This document shows, piece after piece, positions 35,547 to 42,803 of a stretch of DNA of 42,803 bases. Below the pieces are notes generated by a model. It did no database searches, was not told the origin of the DNA, and worked only from the letters and a program-made list of their open reading frames with translations. The number at the start of each line of letters is the position of its first letter. Position 1 is the first letter of the stretch. The DNA lies in contig NZ_JAJJWI010000028.1 of the NCBI RefSeq assembly GCF_020907275.1, forward strand, positions 1 to 42,803, read 5' to 3'. Source of the stretch: Pontibacter silvestris. Its GTDB lineage: Bacteria; Bacteroidota; Bacteroidia; Cytophagales; Hymenobacteraceae. The position numbers were made by a program, and so were the translations under genes.

Positions 35547-36341
35547 TTATGCCTTGTTAAGGCAACGGACCACAAGGTCTTTTAGCTGCTCTGGGTCGAA
35601 TATATGTGCAAGGTGTCCCTGGTTTCTCACAGGGTACATAGTGATACCGCGGACCCTTGCCGCAAGTGCAGCTGACGCTGTTCGTATCCCAGGTTGCGTC
35701 TCCGTCCCCAGCAACAAATACGTCACCGCTTTTATGGCATCGGTTTCGGTTGACGTGGGAGTAAGGTTATTCAGCGCCTCAAGTTCACGAAGGAAAACCT
35801 TCGTCATTTTTGTGAACTCAATCCAGGCAGGGCTTGCTCTGGAAGCCTCTACAGCCGCAGGATGAAATCCAACTATACTTGTTTGGGTTAATACCGTGGC
35901 CTCGTCCATTCTACCAGCCTCGACTAAGGACGATAACTGTGGGAGGAACCCCTGGCTTATTTTCCCATAGATGCTGTTCATCGGCTCATAGAAGATGACA
36001 GGTCCTTTGAAACCTGATTGGATGATATAGGCCAACGCTACACCGCCACCGTAGGAATGACTAATAATTGATGCGCCAGGCCCCGCCAGATCTACCATTG
36101 AGGCAAGATCATCAACCTCATTTTGAAAATGGAATGGCCTTTTGTCATCAGGGCTTTGGCCCCGTCCTCTGCGGTCGTAGACATAAACCGTGTTGGTTGC
36201 CCCCAACAGGCTTGAGAACTGGAACCAATGCCTCTGCACAGTGTAGCTCCCATGCACGATGACCACTGCTGGGCCACTGCCAAATTTGGTGTAGCCTATT
36301 TTAAGCCCATCTCTCGATATTAGATAGTCATTGCTGGTCAT
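35547..36341 (-). CDS. Alpha/beta-hydrolase
   Basis: A 264-aa cytoplasmic hydrolase with the oxyanion region VVIVHGSYTVQRHW, the strand VYVYDRRGRGQSPDD, the nucleophile elbow ISHSYGGGVAL and the histidine in RNQGHLAHIFDPEQ. It has no signal peptide. Family members include esterases, haloperoxidase-like and C-C hydrolases; the substrate is unknown. The gene lies about 260 bp downstream of an NTF2 gene on the same strand. In the 36342-36603 gap a minus-strand frame (GIGYGVSHKSGTFDPTTGF) looks protein-like but has no start and was not recognised. Confidence 0.85.
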   Translation of the reverse strand: MTSNDYLISRDGLKIGYTKFGSGPAVVIVHGSYTVQRHWFQFSSLLGATNTVYVYDRRGRGQSPDDKRPFHFQNEVDDLASMVDLAGPGASIISHSYGGGVALAYIIQSGFKGPVIFYEPMNSIYGKISQGFLPQLSSLVEAGRMDEATVLTQTSIVGFHPAAVEASRASPAWIEFTKMTKVFLRELEALNNLTPTSTETDAIKAVTYLLLGTETQPGIRTASAALAARVRGITMYPVRNQGHLAHIFDPEQLKDLVVRCLNKA

Positions 36342-36603
36342 TACAGTGGCTTTGATTGGCTGCTCTTGTCGTTCTATCCGTATCTTGATGGTTATTCATT
36401 TCAAAAGAGGTTGGTTATCTGAGCTAGAGTGTTTCCGCGCAGCCAACATTTGCCATGCCCTAAATCCAGTTGTCGGATCGAAAGTTCCACTTTTGTGGCT
36501 CACACCATACCCAATACCCTCAGTAGGCAGGCATGTCCTAACAGGCGAAGATAACAAGCCTGATGATACAGTCCTGCCGCATTGAATATGGCATCGGATT
36601 TTA

Positions 36604-36996
36604 CTATTGTTCCTTCACATTATTGAAGGTGTAGCGGAAGATTTTCCACTCTTCCTGCTCTTTACGGAGAACAAAGAAGTCCCGGCTTACATGGGTCAAT
36701 GCCCCACCCGTCGCTACATCAACAGATCTTGTCTGAGCCACTGCCTCTACGAAGGCAAATTGACCATCAATGGCGATGTCCTGCACGTTAAACTCGATGT
36801 GAAATTGGCCCTTCTCCAGATAGCTTTTACTTCTTTTGGATAGGTCTGCAGATGTCAACGCCCTGAACCCATTGGGCAAAAAACGTCCGTCCTCGGTATA
36901 GAAAGTAGGGATGGAGGCCGCATCCGCTGAACTCAATGCTTTAGCGTAGCTAGTAATCAGGCTTTCAGCCGCTGTTTTTCCGTTTTGAATATTCAT
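36604..36996 (-). CDS. NTF2/SnoaL-like (SgcJ/EcaC-type) protein
   Basis: A 130-aa protein filling one NTF2-like cone fold: helix AAESLITSYAKALSSADAAS, the strand IPTFYTEDGRFLPNG and the paired strands HVSRDFFVLRKEQEEWKIFR. Relatives are small cyclases, isomerases or ligand-binding proteins and the catalytic role cannot be read. No signal peptide. It forms a series with the PPC gene (58-bp gap) and another NTF2 gene upstream on the same strand. Confidence 0.8.
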   Translation of the reverse strand: MNIQNGKTAAESLITSYAKALSSADAASIPTFYTEDGRFLPNGFRALTSADLSKRSKSYLEKGQFHIEFNVQDIAIDGQFAFVEAVAQTRSVDVATGGALTHVSRDFFVLRKEQEEWKIFRYTFNNVKEQ

Positions 36997-37054
36997 ATGT
37001 ATGTTCTGATTTGAAATAAATGAAAGGAGACAAAGTTTTATTCATTCAAACAAC

Positions 37055-37633
37055 TTAATGCTCTAGCGAAGGGTCAATGAGTCCTGCCCCAAACTGAGGG
37101 TTCACCTTCTTGTAAAGCGTGGTTGGTTCAACTGTAAGAAATACCTCCAGCGTAGGCCCGGTAATAAGTTCAAGCAAGTGTCCTCCGCGTACTGTGCCAT
37201 CTTCAGTAGCCACATTAGCATGAATGTGAACTACTGGTTTGTCATTTAACACTGCGATGTTGCCATTCAAAGAAGATACTTCAGAGGGCTCGTTGATGGG
37301 TATGACTTTAAACATTTTTCGGTCGTAATCAAAAAAGCCGAACCTGGCAGATGTTGCATCACCGATAGCGGTAAAGTGAGCGGTCTTTACATTATACTTT
37401 TGGGCAAATTCAGTTAAGCCAGACCGTACTTCATCTCCCTTTGCAAATATCAAAACATAGTTTTGAGTCTGCCCATTGGTACTTAACAGCCTGACTTTTA
37501 CGCCAGGGGCTCTACCTGTTTCTACAGGTTGCGTTGGCGAGCTGTATTCTTGCGAATATGCAGTCATAGACATACCAAATACTGCCAGAACAGTGGCTAG
37601 TATACAGTTGAAAGAAACCGCTTTTATCATCAT
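37055..37633 (-). CDS. Exported PPC/DUF296-domain protein, copy 3
   Basis: A 192-aa paralogue of the pair at 18615 and 19187, with a signal peptide (cut after TAYSQ, residue 28). The same blocks are present: EYSSPTQPVETGRAPGVKV, SGLTEFAQKYNVKTAHFTAI, FFDYDRKMFKVIPI, HIHANVATEDGTVRGGHLLE and LYKKVNPQFGAGLIDP. It lies between two NTF2-like genes, 14 bp after the one at 37648. The function of this periplasmic PPC type is unknown. Confidence 0.85.
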   Translation of the reverse strand: MMIKAVSFNCILATVLAVFGMSMTAYSQEYSSPTQPVETGRAPGVKVRLLSTNGQTQNYVLIFAKGDEVRSGLTEFAQKYNVKTAHFTAIGDATSARFGFFDYDRKMFKVIPINEPSEVSSLNGNIAVLNDKPVVHIHANVATEDGTVRGGHLLELITGPTLEVFLTVEPTTLYKKVNPQFGAGLIDPSLEH

Positions 37634-37647
37634 AAGTACTTTGCCTC

Positions 37648-38010
37648 TTACTGTTGTTTAATTATGCGGTGGTCAGCAACGGTATGGAACCTTATTTTAT
37701 CCCCTTCCAAAAAGAAGGTGTCTGTTCCCATCGGGATTGTCGCAATCTCTGAATCACTGGCCCAGGCTACATAACCAACGTAATGGGTAACAGTCATTTG
37801 CTTCATTTCAAAGGCCAAGCCTGTCGGTATGGCCACAAAATAATCTGCAAAAAACTGTCTGATAGCAGCCACTCCTTTCAGCGGCCCGCTTGGTGTCAAC
37901 ACCTCTGATTCTTCGGTGTAGTCTTTCATAATCTCTTCCAGATCATTGTTACCGAAAGCGGTGAGGTGATGGACCAACACTTCCTTTGTTAATGCCTCGT
38001 TATTTTCCAT
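37648..38010 (-). CDS. NTF2/SnoaL-like protein
   Basis: A 120-aa single-domain NTF2-like protein: helix VLVHHLTAFGNNDLEEIMKD, then YTEESEVLTPSGPLKGVAAI and IRQFFADYF, and strands with the conserved DTFFLEGDKIRFHTV that usually close the SnoaL-type cavity. No leader. It is 48 bp downstream of an exported hydrolase gene and 14 bp upstream of the PPC gene, so it belongs to one operon reading from 38937 leftwards. Its function is unknown, possibly binding or isomerising a small aromatic or polyketide-like compound. Confidence 0.82.
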   Translation of the reverse strand: MENNEALTKEVLVHHLTAFGNNDLEEIMKDYTEESEVLTPSGPLKGVAAIRQFFADYFVAIPTGLAFEMKQMTVTHYVGYVAWASDSEIATIPMGTDTFFLEGDKIRFHTVADHRIIKQQ

Positions 38011-38058
38011 ATTGGAAAAGTATTTAAGTGAGAAATGTTTGCTTTGCTAAACTGATGC

Positions 38059-38937
38059 CTACTGCTTCAGGAAAGGCGCCATGCTTGCCCATACAGCCGG
38101 GAAATTTACCACAAAGGCCGGGTGCGGCGCATTGGGTATGATGCTTAGCTGCGCCTTCGGTATCATTTCATATGCTGCGATGACAGTTTTCAACGGAGCG
38201 TTCTGGTCAAGTTCACCCGCCATTACTAAAACAGGGCATTGAATGGCGCCAAAAGTCTTCTTACCTATGTTAACCGAGTTATAGTATTTATTTAGGGTCA
38301 CTAACCATTCGTCGAATCTTTGCGGCTCGGGCATCAGTGCGAGTTGCTGTTTAAAGTAGAGACTGTCCATGCTGAAAAGCACTGCTCGGGAGTTGTCAAA
38401 GGTCCGGAAACCCTGCTTCCACTCCCCGGCACCAATGGCAATCAGCTTCTTCACTTTTTCCGGGTGCTTTGCAGCTAGAAAATATCCGGTGTAAGCGCCA
38501 TCGCTGAAACCCAAAACTGTTACGCTGTCTTTCGTAACCGCGTTGATAATGGCATTTACGTCCTCTGCTTTCCGCTCGTAGGAAGGTGTTTGAGAACCCA
38601 TTTCAGATTTGCCATGTCCTCTGGTGGAGACCGCGATTACTTGGTAGTTCCTGGACAGGCTATCTATGAATTGCCCCATCTCCATAGTAGAACCTACTAT
38701 ACCGCCGTGCAGCACCACCACCGGCTTTCCTTCGCCATACACTTCATAATAGATTTTTGCATCACCGGTTTTCAAGTAGTGACCTGCCTTAGGGTTGTTG
38801 CCATAGGGTATGGCATTGGCTGGTGAAGCTTCAGCCTGCATGAAGTATCTTAGTTGCTGCGCCTGGCCTTGGTTAAAGGCTGCATTAACTATGAATATTA
38901 TGACCAGAAGAAGCCGTAGATTTAAGAATTTTTGCAT
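38059..38937 (-). CDS. Exported alpha/beta-hydrolase
   Basis: A 292-aa hydrolase with a signal peptide (cut after about NQGQAQ). The oxyanion region is PVVVLHGGIVGSTMEMGQF, then VIAVSTRGHGKSEMG, the nucleophile elbow VLGFSDGAYTGYF, the acid in MAGELDQNAPL and the histidine in PNAPHPAFVVN. Here the residue after the nucleophile serine is Asp (GFSDG), as in several C-C hydrolase-like members. The frame extends to a TTG at 38958, but that lies inside the promoter, so ATG 38937 is the start. It is the first gene of the hydrolase-NTF2-PPC-NTF2 series. Confidence 0.87.
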   Translation of the reverse strand: MQKFLNLRLLLVIIFIVNAAFNQGQAQQLRYFMQAEASPANAIPYGNNPKAGHYLKTGDAKIYYEVYGEGKPVVVLHGGIVGSTMEMGQFIDSLSRNYQVIAVSTRGHGKSEMGSQTPSYERKAEDVNAIINAVTKDSVTVLGFSDGAYTGYFLAAKHPEKVKKLIAIGAGEWKQGFRTFDNSRAVLFSMDSLYFKQQLALMPEPQRFDEWLVTLNKYYNSVNIGKKTFGAIQCPVLVMAGELDQNAPLKTVIAAYEMIPKAQLSIIPNAPHPAFVVNFPAVWASMAPFLKQ

Positions 38938-38960
38938 TGATAAGTAATTTAAAAGCAATG

Positions 38961-39039
38961 CAAAGATCCGGCATTCGTGGCGGGCAGACCAATGAACTAT
39001 CTTAAGAAATACCCTTAAACTAGTTTAAGGGTATTTCTT
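38961..39039 (-). promoter_or_regulatory. Promoter with 36-bp palindromic operator before the exported hydrolase
   Basis: On the minus strand: -33 TTGG (38992-38989), -7 GATCTTTG (38968-38961, one mismatch to TAnnTTTG). A perfect 36-bp palindrome spans 39004-39039; its heart is CTTAAA-CTAG-TTTAAG, centred at 39021.5, again 60.5 bp from the end of the -7 element. The layout is that of a Crp/Fnr class I activated promoter. Confidence 0.6.
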
Positions 39040-39068
39040 TATGCTGTAAGAGAGATTAAAGTAATAAA

Positions 39069-39101
39069 AAAAGCGTTTCAAGCTTTGCCCGAAACGCTTT
39101 T
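39069..39101 (-). terminator. Terminator of the DinB gene
   Basis: An 11-bp stem (AAAAGCGTTTC 39069-39079 with GAAACGCTTTT 39091-39101). On the minus strand it is followed by a long T-run, 83 bp after the DinB stop. Confidence 0.7.
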
Positions 39102-39183
39102 CTACAAAGTGTATCTCTGAAATTTACAAATGGTTTAATAGTTGCCTCTACAGATAATTATTGGATTAGACTTAAACGTTGAT

Positions 39184-39711
39184 TTAAAATAATTTTTCAG
39201 ATGGAGGGTTTACCCCTTCCAGGCGAAGGTAAATAGTAGTTTGTCCGCGATGGTGTGTCTGATGCTCGAAAAGCTTGTCAAGAGCAGTGCCTTTGCTCAT
39301 ATCGAAACTTCCAAACAGCTTTACATTTTCATTAAGTTGTGCTGGCTTAATTTTTTTGATCCCACCAATAACAAAATCGTAGCCTTCCATCACCAGCTTA
39401 GTTACATTTGCTTTCGATTTATCCTTTGTGTTTTTTTCAAGATCAGTAACTGGACTTTTTACGCCAGTTACGGCAGCAGCAAAGTTATAATTTGCGTCTG
39501 TTAAATGGAGCATCTGCTCAGCAAATGAACGTATCTCAGGAGTAGGCTTCGAGTCGTAGCCTGATTCAGGCATAGCATCCAAGTACTCTTTCGTGTATGC
39601 CTTGGCTCTTTCCCATTCTTTTACCAATTCATCGGTTTTAGTTTGAGCTTGCGCAAAGTTAAAAATACTGAGCAGCAAGCATAAGGATGTTAAAAGGGTG
39701 ATAGCTTTCAT
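39184..39711 (-). CDS. Exported DinB-family protein
   Basis: A 175-aa protein with a signal peptide (cut after FAQAQ, residue 23) and a four-helix DinB domain. Metal-binding positions are visible in FAEQMLHLTDANYNF and in the C-terminal LDKLFEHQTHHRGQTTIYLR, where HxxxH (HQTHH) is typical. DinB proteins bind a divalent metal and often act as thiol transferases; an exported form is less usual. The gene is 96 bp downstream of a Crp/Fnr gene, with a large palindrome in the gap, and is probably controlled by it. Confidence 0.85.
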   Translation of the reverse strand: MKAITLLTSLCLLLSIFNFAQAQTKTDELVKEWERAKAYTKEYLDAMPESGYDSKPTPEIRSFAEQMLHLTDANYNFAAAVTGVKSPVTDLEKNTKDKSKANVTKLVMEGYDFVIGGIKKIKPAQLNENVKLFGSFDMSKGTALDKLFEHQTHHRGQTTIYLRLEGVNPPSEKLF

Positions 39712-39735
39712 TGATTGTCTGTTTATTTAGGAAAG

Positions 39736-39811
39736 CAAAGTTGGCGCATAGAAATCATATGATGCCTTAAACTACTTTAATAAAATTGCTTAAAGTAGTT
39801 TAAGGCATCAT
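39736..39811 (-). promoter_or_regulatory. Promoter with two FNR-type boxes before the DinB gene
   Basis: Minus strand -7: CAACTTTG (39743-39736). A 22-bp perfect inverted repeat has arms 39759-39780 and 39790-39811, and each arm contains one box: CTTAAA-GTAG-TTTAAG (39789-39804, centre 39796.5, 60.5 bp from the -7 end) and CTTAAA-CTAC-TTTAAT (39766-39781, centre 37.5 bp from it). The motif is the same as in the operator at 39021. The outer arm also covers the stop codon of the Crp/Fnr gene. Confidence 0.6.
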
Positions 39812-40398
39812 GATTTTTTGATTAGGCCTTTCCGGATGTTGCTAAGAAACTCTGGTGTGATGCCAAGGTAGGAAGCGATCTGCGTGTTGGGCAAACGATT
39901 GGCTAACTTAGGATATTGCTCCAGGAAAGACAGGTAACGTTCTTCGGCTGTGGAGCTGATGCTTTGCAGCATCCTGTTTTGCAGCTCAATGTATTTCTGC
40001 TCAATAATGATCCGAAAGTTGCGGTCGAATTTATGGTAGCGGATGTAAAGGTGAAGCAAGTCTGCGTGCTTGATTTGCAGTATAACTGAGGGTTCAATAG
40101 CCTCTATATAGGCACCGCTCGGCTTTTCAGAGTAAAAGCTGCTCAGGTCGGTTATCCAGTCGTTTTCCGCCGCAAACTGCAAATTATGTTCCTTGCTGGC
40201 TTGGTCCACTGCATACATTTTAAAACAGCCCGAAACAACAAAGGTAAAATGGCGACACACATCTCCCTGCTGCAGGATAAAGCCGCGGCGCTTGATCTTA
40301 CGTTCATTGAAGCGCTCAGATAACTCTACACGCTCTTTTTCATCCAGCGGGAAATAGTTTTTAAAGTGCTCAATCAAGGCATTGAAGGAGGTACTCAT
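39808..40398 (-). CDS. Crp/Fnr family transcriptional regulator
   Basis: A 196-aa regulator: sensor beta roll with FILQQGDVCRHFTFVVSGCF and HNLQFAAENDWITDLSSFY, dimer helix and a winged helix with RLPNTQIASYLGITPEFLSN. The recognition helix has EFLSN where FNR has ExxSR, so the arginine that meets the central guanine is replaced by asparagine. Nearby operators read CTTAAA-N4-TTTAAG and lack that guanine, which fits (inference). No cysteine cluster for iron-sulfur binding. Likely targets are the DinB gene directly downstream and the hydrolase operon at 38937. Confidence 0.87.
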   Translation of the reverse strand: MSTSFNALIEHFKNYFPLDEKERVELSERFNERKIKRRGFILQQGDVCRHFTFVVSGCFKMYAVDQASKEHNLQFAAENDWITDLSSFYSEKPSGAYIEAIEPSVILQIKHADLLHLYIRYHKFDRNFRIIIEQKYIELQNRMLQSISSTAEERYLSFLEQYPKLANRLPNTQIASYLGITPEFLSNIRKGLIKKS

Positions 40399-40579
40399 AA
40401 GCTCAAAGATTCAATGGTGTGTGCTTTGGAGCTGTAAAGCTACACAAGCAACAAATAACCATAGTTATGGTTTCATAGAATTTAGCACATAAAAGCCTTG
40501 GGCCAGTACAACGATAAAGTAAAAAAGGCTGAACGCAGTTGTTTTTACATCAGCCCCTGCTACAGTATTGTGTAGAGGG

Positions 40580-41067
40580 TTATATAGATTTTTTGTATAT
40601 AGAGGCTATTTTCCACTGCCGTTTACTTTTTTAAATATAAACAGTTCACGATTATCGACAGCTACAGTCTGCCCGCTTACTTTAATTACAAAGGACCCTT
40701 TAGAGGTAGACCTAGCATACGCTGTGTTACCGCTTACCTCAATTTCCAGGATGTTAAACTGTAGGTCATAGTTAAAGTTGTCAAACACATATTGGTAGGT
40801 TCCTCTCACTTGATCAGCTCCTTCGGCTGTTGGGGCTGCATTTGCCATCAGGACACCATTCTTTGTATAGAGTACACTAACCTTATTGGCATCAGAGGCA
40901 TTAAATATATCTTGGTAAGAAAAGGTCAGCTTTTCTACGGCTGCTTTCTCTGTAGCTACTGTTGTCTCTACTCTTCTACTCTTTGAAGTTTTAGACTAAC
41001 TTCTTGCTTTGAGTTGTAAAGTAAATTTCAATGTTATACTGGCTGTTGTGATTGATACTCTTTTCAT
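40580..41067 (-). pseudogene. Frameshifted exported NTF2/SnoaL-like gene
   Basis: The ATG at 41067 opens MKRVSITTASITLKF, a signal-peptide-like start that soon reaches a stop. In another frame the NTF2 domain follows without a start codon: AAVEKLTFSYQDIFNASDAN, KNGVLMANAAPTAEGADQVR, GTYQYVFDNFNYDL and ELFIFKKVNGSGK. One missing base at 40614-40621 causes the last stop; restoring it gives NGQWKIASIYKKSI and a stop at 40582-40580. Two frameshifts make this a dead copy of the NTF2 family that has two intact members and a relic in this region. Confidence 0.7.
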
Positions 41068-41123
41068 TGTTATAGTATTTATTGTACATTGCAAAAGTAC
41101 CTTACCGTCGCTAACGCTACGTA

Positions 41124-41667
41124 TGAACAACTTCGTGCCCGCAGGCGAACACATGGGCCTTGGGGATGAGGCACTGCACCAGTTTCAGGTGGGTAACGGG
41201 GGAATAGCAGCGCAGACAGGGCGTACTTCCCTGACCTGTAAGGCTGGCCGGTGCTACCCTGAATTACAGGAAAGGCAGCTGGCGGTTTACTTTCTCAATG
41301 GAATGGAGGTTGGAGCAGTTCTTCGCTACTCTTCCAAGAGGCCCCTCTAAGGTACCGGGAAAGCTGATTTGCTGGTGCTGAAAGGCAGAATTTACTGGAC
41401 ACCGAGCCTCTCTACTCTGAACTTTCCATTGCCAAAGCCTGCTTGCCCGGTATCAGTGACTATGCCCACAACAAGTACGGCAGTGTATCCTACTGGAGTA
41501 CAGTGATTGACCTGAACTACAGGCCCTCTTACCGGCCGCTGCAGGGCCTCGTGTTTCGGCAATTGTACGAGGCAAAGGTATAGCCGGGAGAGGATGTGCC
41601 TGTGAGTAAGGGGTTCTACAGCACCAACTATCAACAAGTAAAACTGGTGACGCAGGTTTACTTCTAA
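41124..41667 (+). pseudogene. 3' relic of an outer-membrane beta-barrel protein
   Basis: Strand-like pieces appear in changing frames: VRLAGATLNYRKGSWRFTFS, then DTEPLYSELSIAKACLPGIS, YGSVSYWSTVIDLNYRPSYR and PLQGLVFRQLYEAKV. A TAG (41581-41583) interrupts this frame, and GFYSTNYQQVKLVTQVYF ends it at 41667 with the aromatic C-terminus of outer-membrane barrels. The family looks porin-like but was not identified. With several lesions it cannot be functional. Confidence 0.5.
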
Positions 41668-41701
41668 AACAGCTGGACAGCAGCGCGTTCTTTCTCAGCC
41701 T

Positions 41702-41719
41702 GTGTGACAAAAGTCACAC
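41702..41719. promoter_or_regulatory. CRP-consensus palindrome upstream of a truncated Crp/Fnr gene
   Basis: GTGTGAC-AAAA-GTCACAC is perfect over 7-bp arms and fits TGTGA-N6-TCACA at 41703-41718. A -7-like AAACTTTG (41740-41747, plus strand) lies 36.5 bp from the box centre, as at class II promoters. The next gene start is 41993, which would give a long leader. Confidence 0.45.
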
Positions 41720-41992
41720 TCTGGCTCCGAATAAAAAGTAAACTTTGTTGGCTACCCCGGTTCTAGAGTACGGGCTACAAATCAGTCTCTACCTGATTTT
41801 TATCGTTAAAAGAAAAGAAGTGCCACTTTCTGGCGCTGTTGCAAAGCGTTAACCTGGCATACATGCTCTCATCGGATACTTGAAAGGCTGAACACCTCCA
41901 AATCCGTCAGGCTAGGGCTTTTAACAGTCACTTTATTGCGGGGTAAGAGAACCTGGGAGTAGTAAAAAAATAACGGACTAAGCTTCATATAT

Positions 41993-42532
41993 ATGCCTAT
42001 TGAACTTCCACTTATCACAGATCCTGTTTTGCTTGAAGAGATAGAAAAGAACGGCAAAATTCAGGAGTTTGAGCCTGGGCAGGCCATCATTGAGCCAAGG
42101 CAGTATGTTCAGATGGTTCCCATCATCCTGGAGGGGTCCGTTAAAGTGATGCGGACCGATAAAGAAGGGCATGAGTTGTTGCTCTACTACATTGAAGGCG
42201 GGGACACCTGTGCCGTTTCCCTGACCTGTTGCAGTACGTCAAGCCCCAGCGACATCAAGGCAGTGGTGGAGGAAAGAACAAGGGTTTTGGGAGTTCCTGT
42301 CCGGAAGCATGAGGAGTGGACGAATGAGTTTCGTCAGTGGAAGGACTTTGTCGCCATGACCTACCAGAAGCGCTTTCAGGAGATGCTGATGGCCATTGAT
42401 GACGTGGCCTTCAGGAAAATGGACGAGCGCCTGCTCCGGTACCTGGTGGTCAAGTCAAAGCAGTTGAAGACACTGGAACTGTCGGTGACCCACCAGGAAA
42501 TCGCCAGTGAGCTGGGCACCTCCCGGGAGGTT
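41993..42532 (+). pseudogene. Crp/Fnr family regulator truncated by an IS3-type element
   Basis: The N-terminal 180 residues are intact: ITDPVLLEEIEKNGKIQEFE, the sensor roll PRQYVQMVPIILEGSVKVMR, a CAVSLTCC segment typical of one Bacteroidota Crp group, the dimer helix and the start of the helix-turn-helix, LSVTHQEIASELGTSREV. There the sequence breaks off inside the recognition helix and runs into the IS end; the open frame continues only to 42568 in IS sequence. The protein cannot bind DNA normally. Its closest relatives are often near sulfur-transfer genes (from memory). Confidence 0.8.
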
Positions 42533-42803
42533 TGGAACTGCAATGTTTTACTGGAGGCTTTTTGTTAGGCAGCTACTTTATTATGTAGGTACAGGTTTTC
42601 ATACTGGCAAGGGGTGAGATAACCCAATGCAGAGTGCCTCCTCTCTCTGTTGTAGAAGATCTCGATATACTCCAATATAGCCAGCCTGGCCTCCTGCCTA
42701 GTGGTGAATCTACGGTGGTAGATCAACTCTGTTTTCAGCGTTTTAAAGAAGCTCTCTGCCACCGCATTGTCCCAGCAGTTGCCCTTGCGGCTCATATCTT
42801 TGA
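42533..42803 (-). mobile_element. IS3-family element, 3' end (transposase OrfB C-terminus)
   Basis: The minus-strand frame 42803-42565 encodes the C-terminus of an IS3-family (IS150-like) transposase: MSRKGNCWDNAVAESFFKTL, the catalytic glutamate region with RQEARLAILEYIEIFYNRER, and RRHSALGYLTPCQYE. It is open at the window edge, so the rest of the element lies beyond 42803. The terminal repeat probably starts at about 42533 (TGGAACTGC...), where the Crp/Fnr frame is interrupted; the exact base is uncertain by a few positions. Confidence 0.85.

Noticed and set aside
36406..36600. Minus-strand frame of about 60 codons with GIGYGVSHKSGTFDPTTGF
   Set aside because: It has no usable start codon, no family match and lies in the gap between two genes; not called as a gene.

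Overview
The window looks like chromosome of an aerobic Bacteroidota bacterium of the order Cytophagales, most likely close to Hymenobacteraceae (Rufibacter, Pontibacter, Hymenobacter); this is inferred from gene content without any search. The clues are Bacteroidota-type promoters (TAnnTTTG), few Shine-Dalgarno sequences, many small secreted enzymes, a stand-alone TonB receptor paired with a GH3 enzyme, and several Crp/Fnr regulators of the Bacteroidota kind. No rRNA, tRNA or CRISPR array was seen.

Region 1 (1-9.2 kb): an eroded ABC-exporter tail; a NrtR/AraR-like Nudix regulator with a damaged catalytic box; a decayed IS1-type transposase with a 29-bp perfect palindrome at its start; an acetyl-esterase-like gene broken by one frameshift; a TonB receptor-GH3 beta-glucosidase operon preceded by a 31-bp perfect palindrome; and a graveyard of transposase relics. 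Region 2 (9.4-18.4 kb): an AraC regulator, a zinc alcohol dehydrogenase, a small monooxygenase, and a complete TetR-TolC-EmrA-EmrB-type tripartite efflux operon. Region 3 (18.6-28.6 kb): a tandem pair of PPC/DUF296 proteins (one exported, one not), a luciferase-like oxidoreductase, a type-B carboxylesterase, an SDR, an operon ygiD-esterase-panB, a YceI protein, an F420-reductase-like NADP oxidoreductase and a Crp/Fnr regulator.

Region 4 (28.7-35.3 kb) is the most notable part. Genes for ergothioneine biosynthesis (egtD, egtB) enclose an ABC importer of the EgtU/EgtV (OpuC-like) kind, with coupled or overlapping genes. In the fused permease/binding protein the binding domain is circularly permuted: its C-terminal half comes first and its N-terminal half last. 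The cell would thus make ergothioneine and also import it or a related trimethylammonium betaine.

Region 5 (35.3-41 kb) holds repeated modules of alpha/beta hydrolase, NTF2/SnoaL-like and PPC-domain proteins, a DinB protein and a second Crp/Fnr regulator, plus two decayed NTF2 copies. Three promoters (F420-reductase-like gene, an exported hydrolase, the DinB gene) carry FNR-type palindromes (5 or 6 bp, N4, 5 or 6 bp) centred exactly 60.5 bp upstream of the end of the -7 element. Two of these genes lie directly downstream of a Crp/Fnr gene. The window ends with an outer-membrane-protein relic, a CRP-like box and a third Crp/Fnr gene cut by an IS3-family element that runs off the edge.
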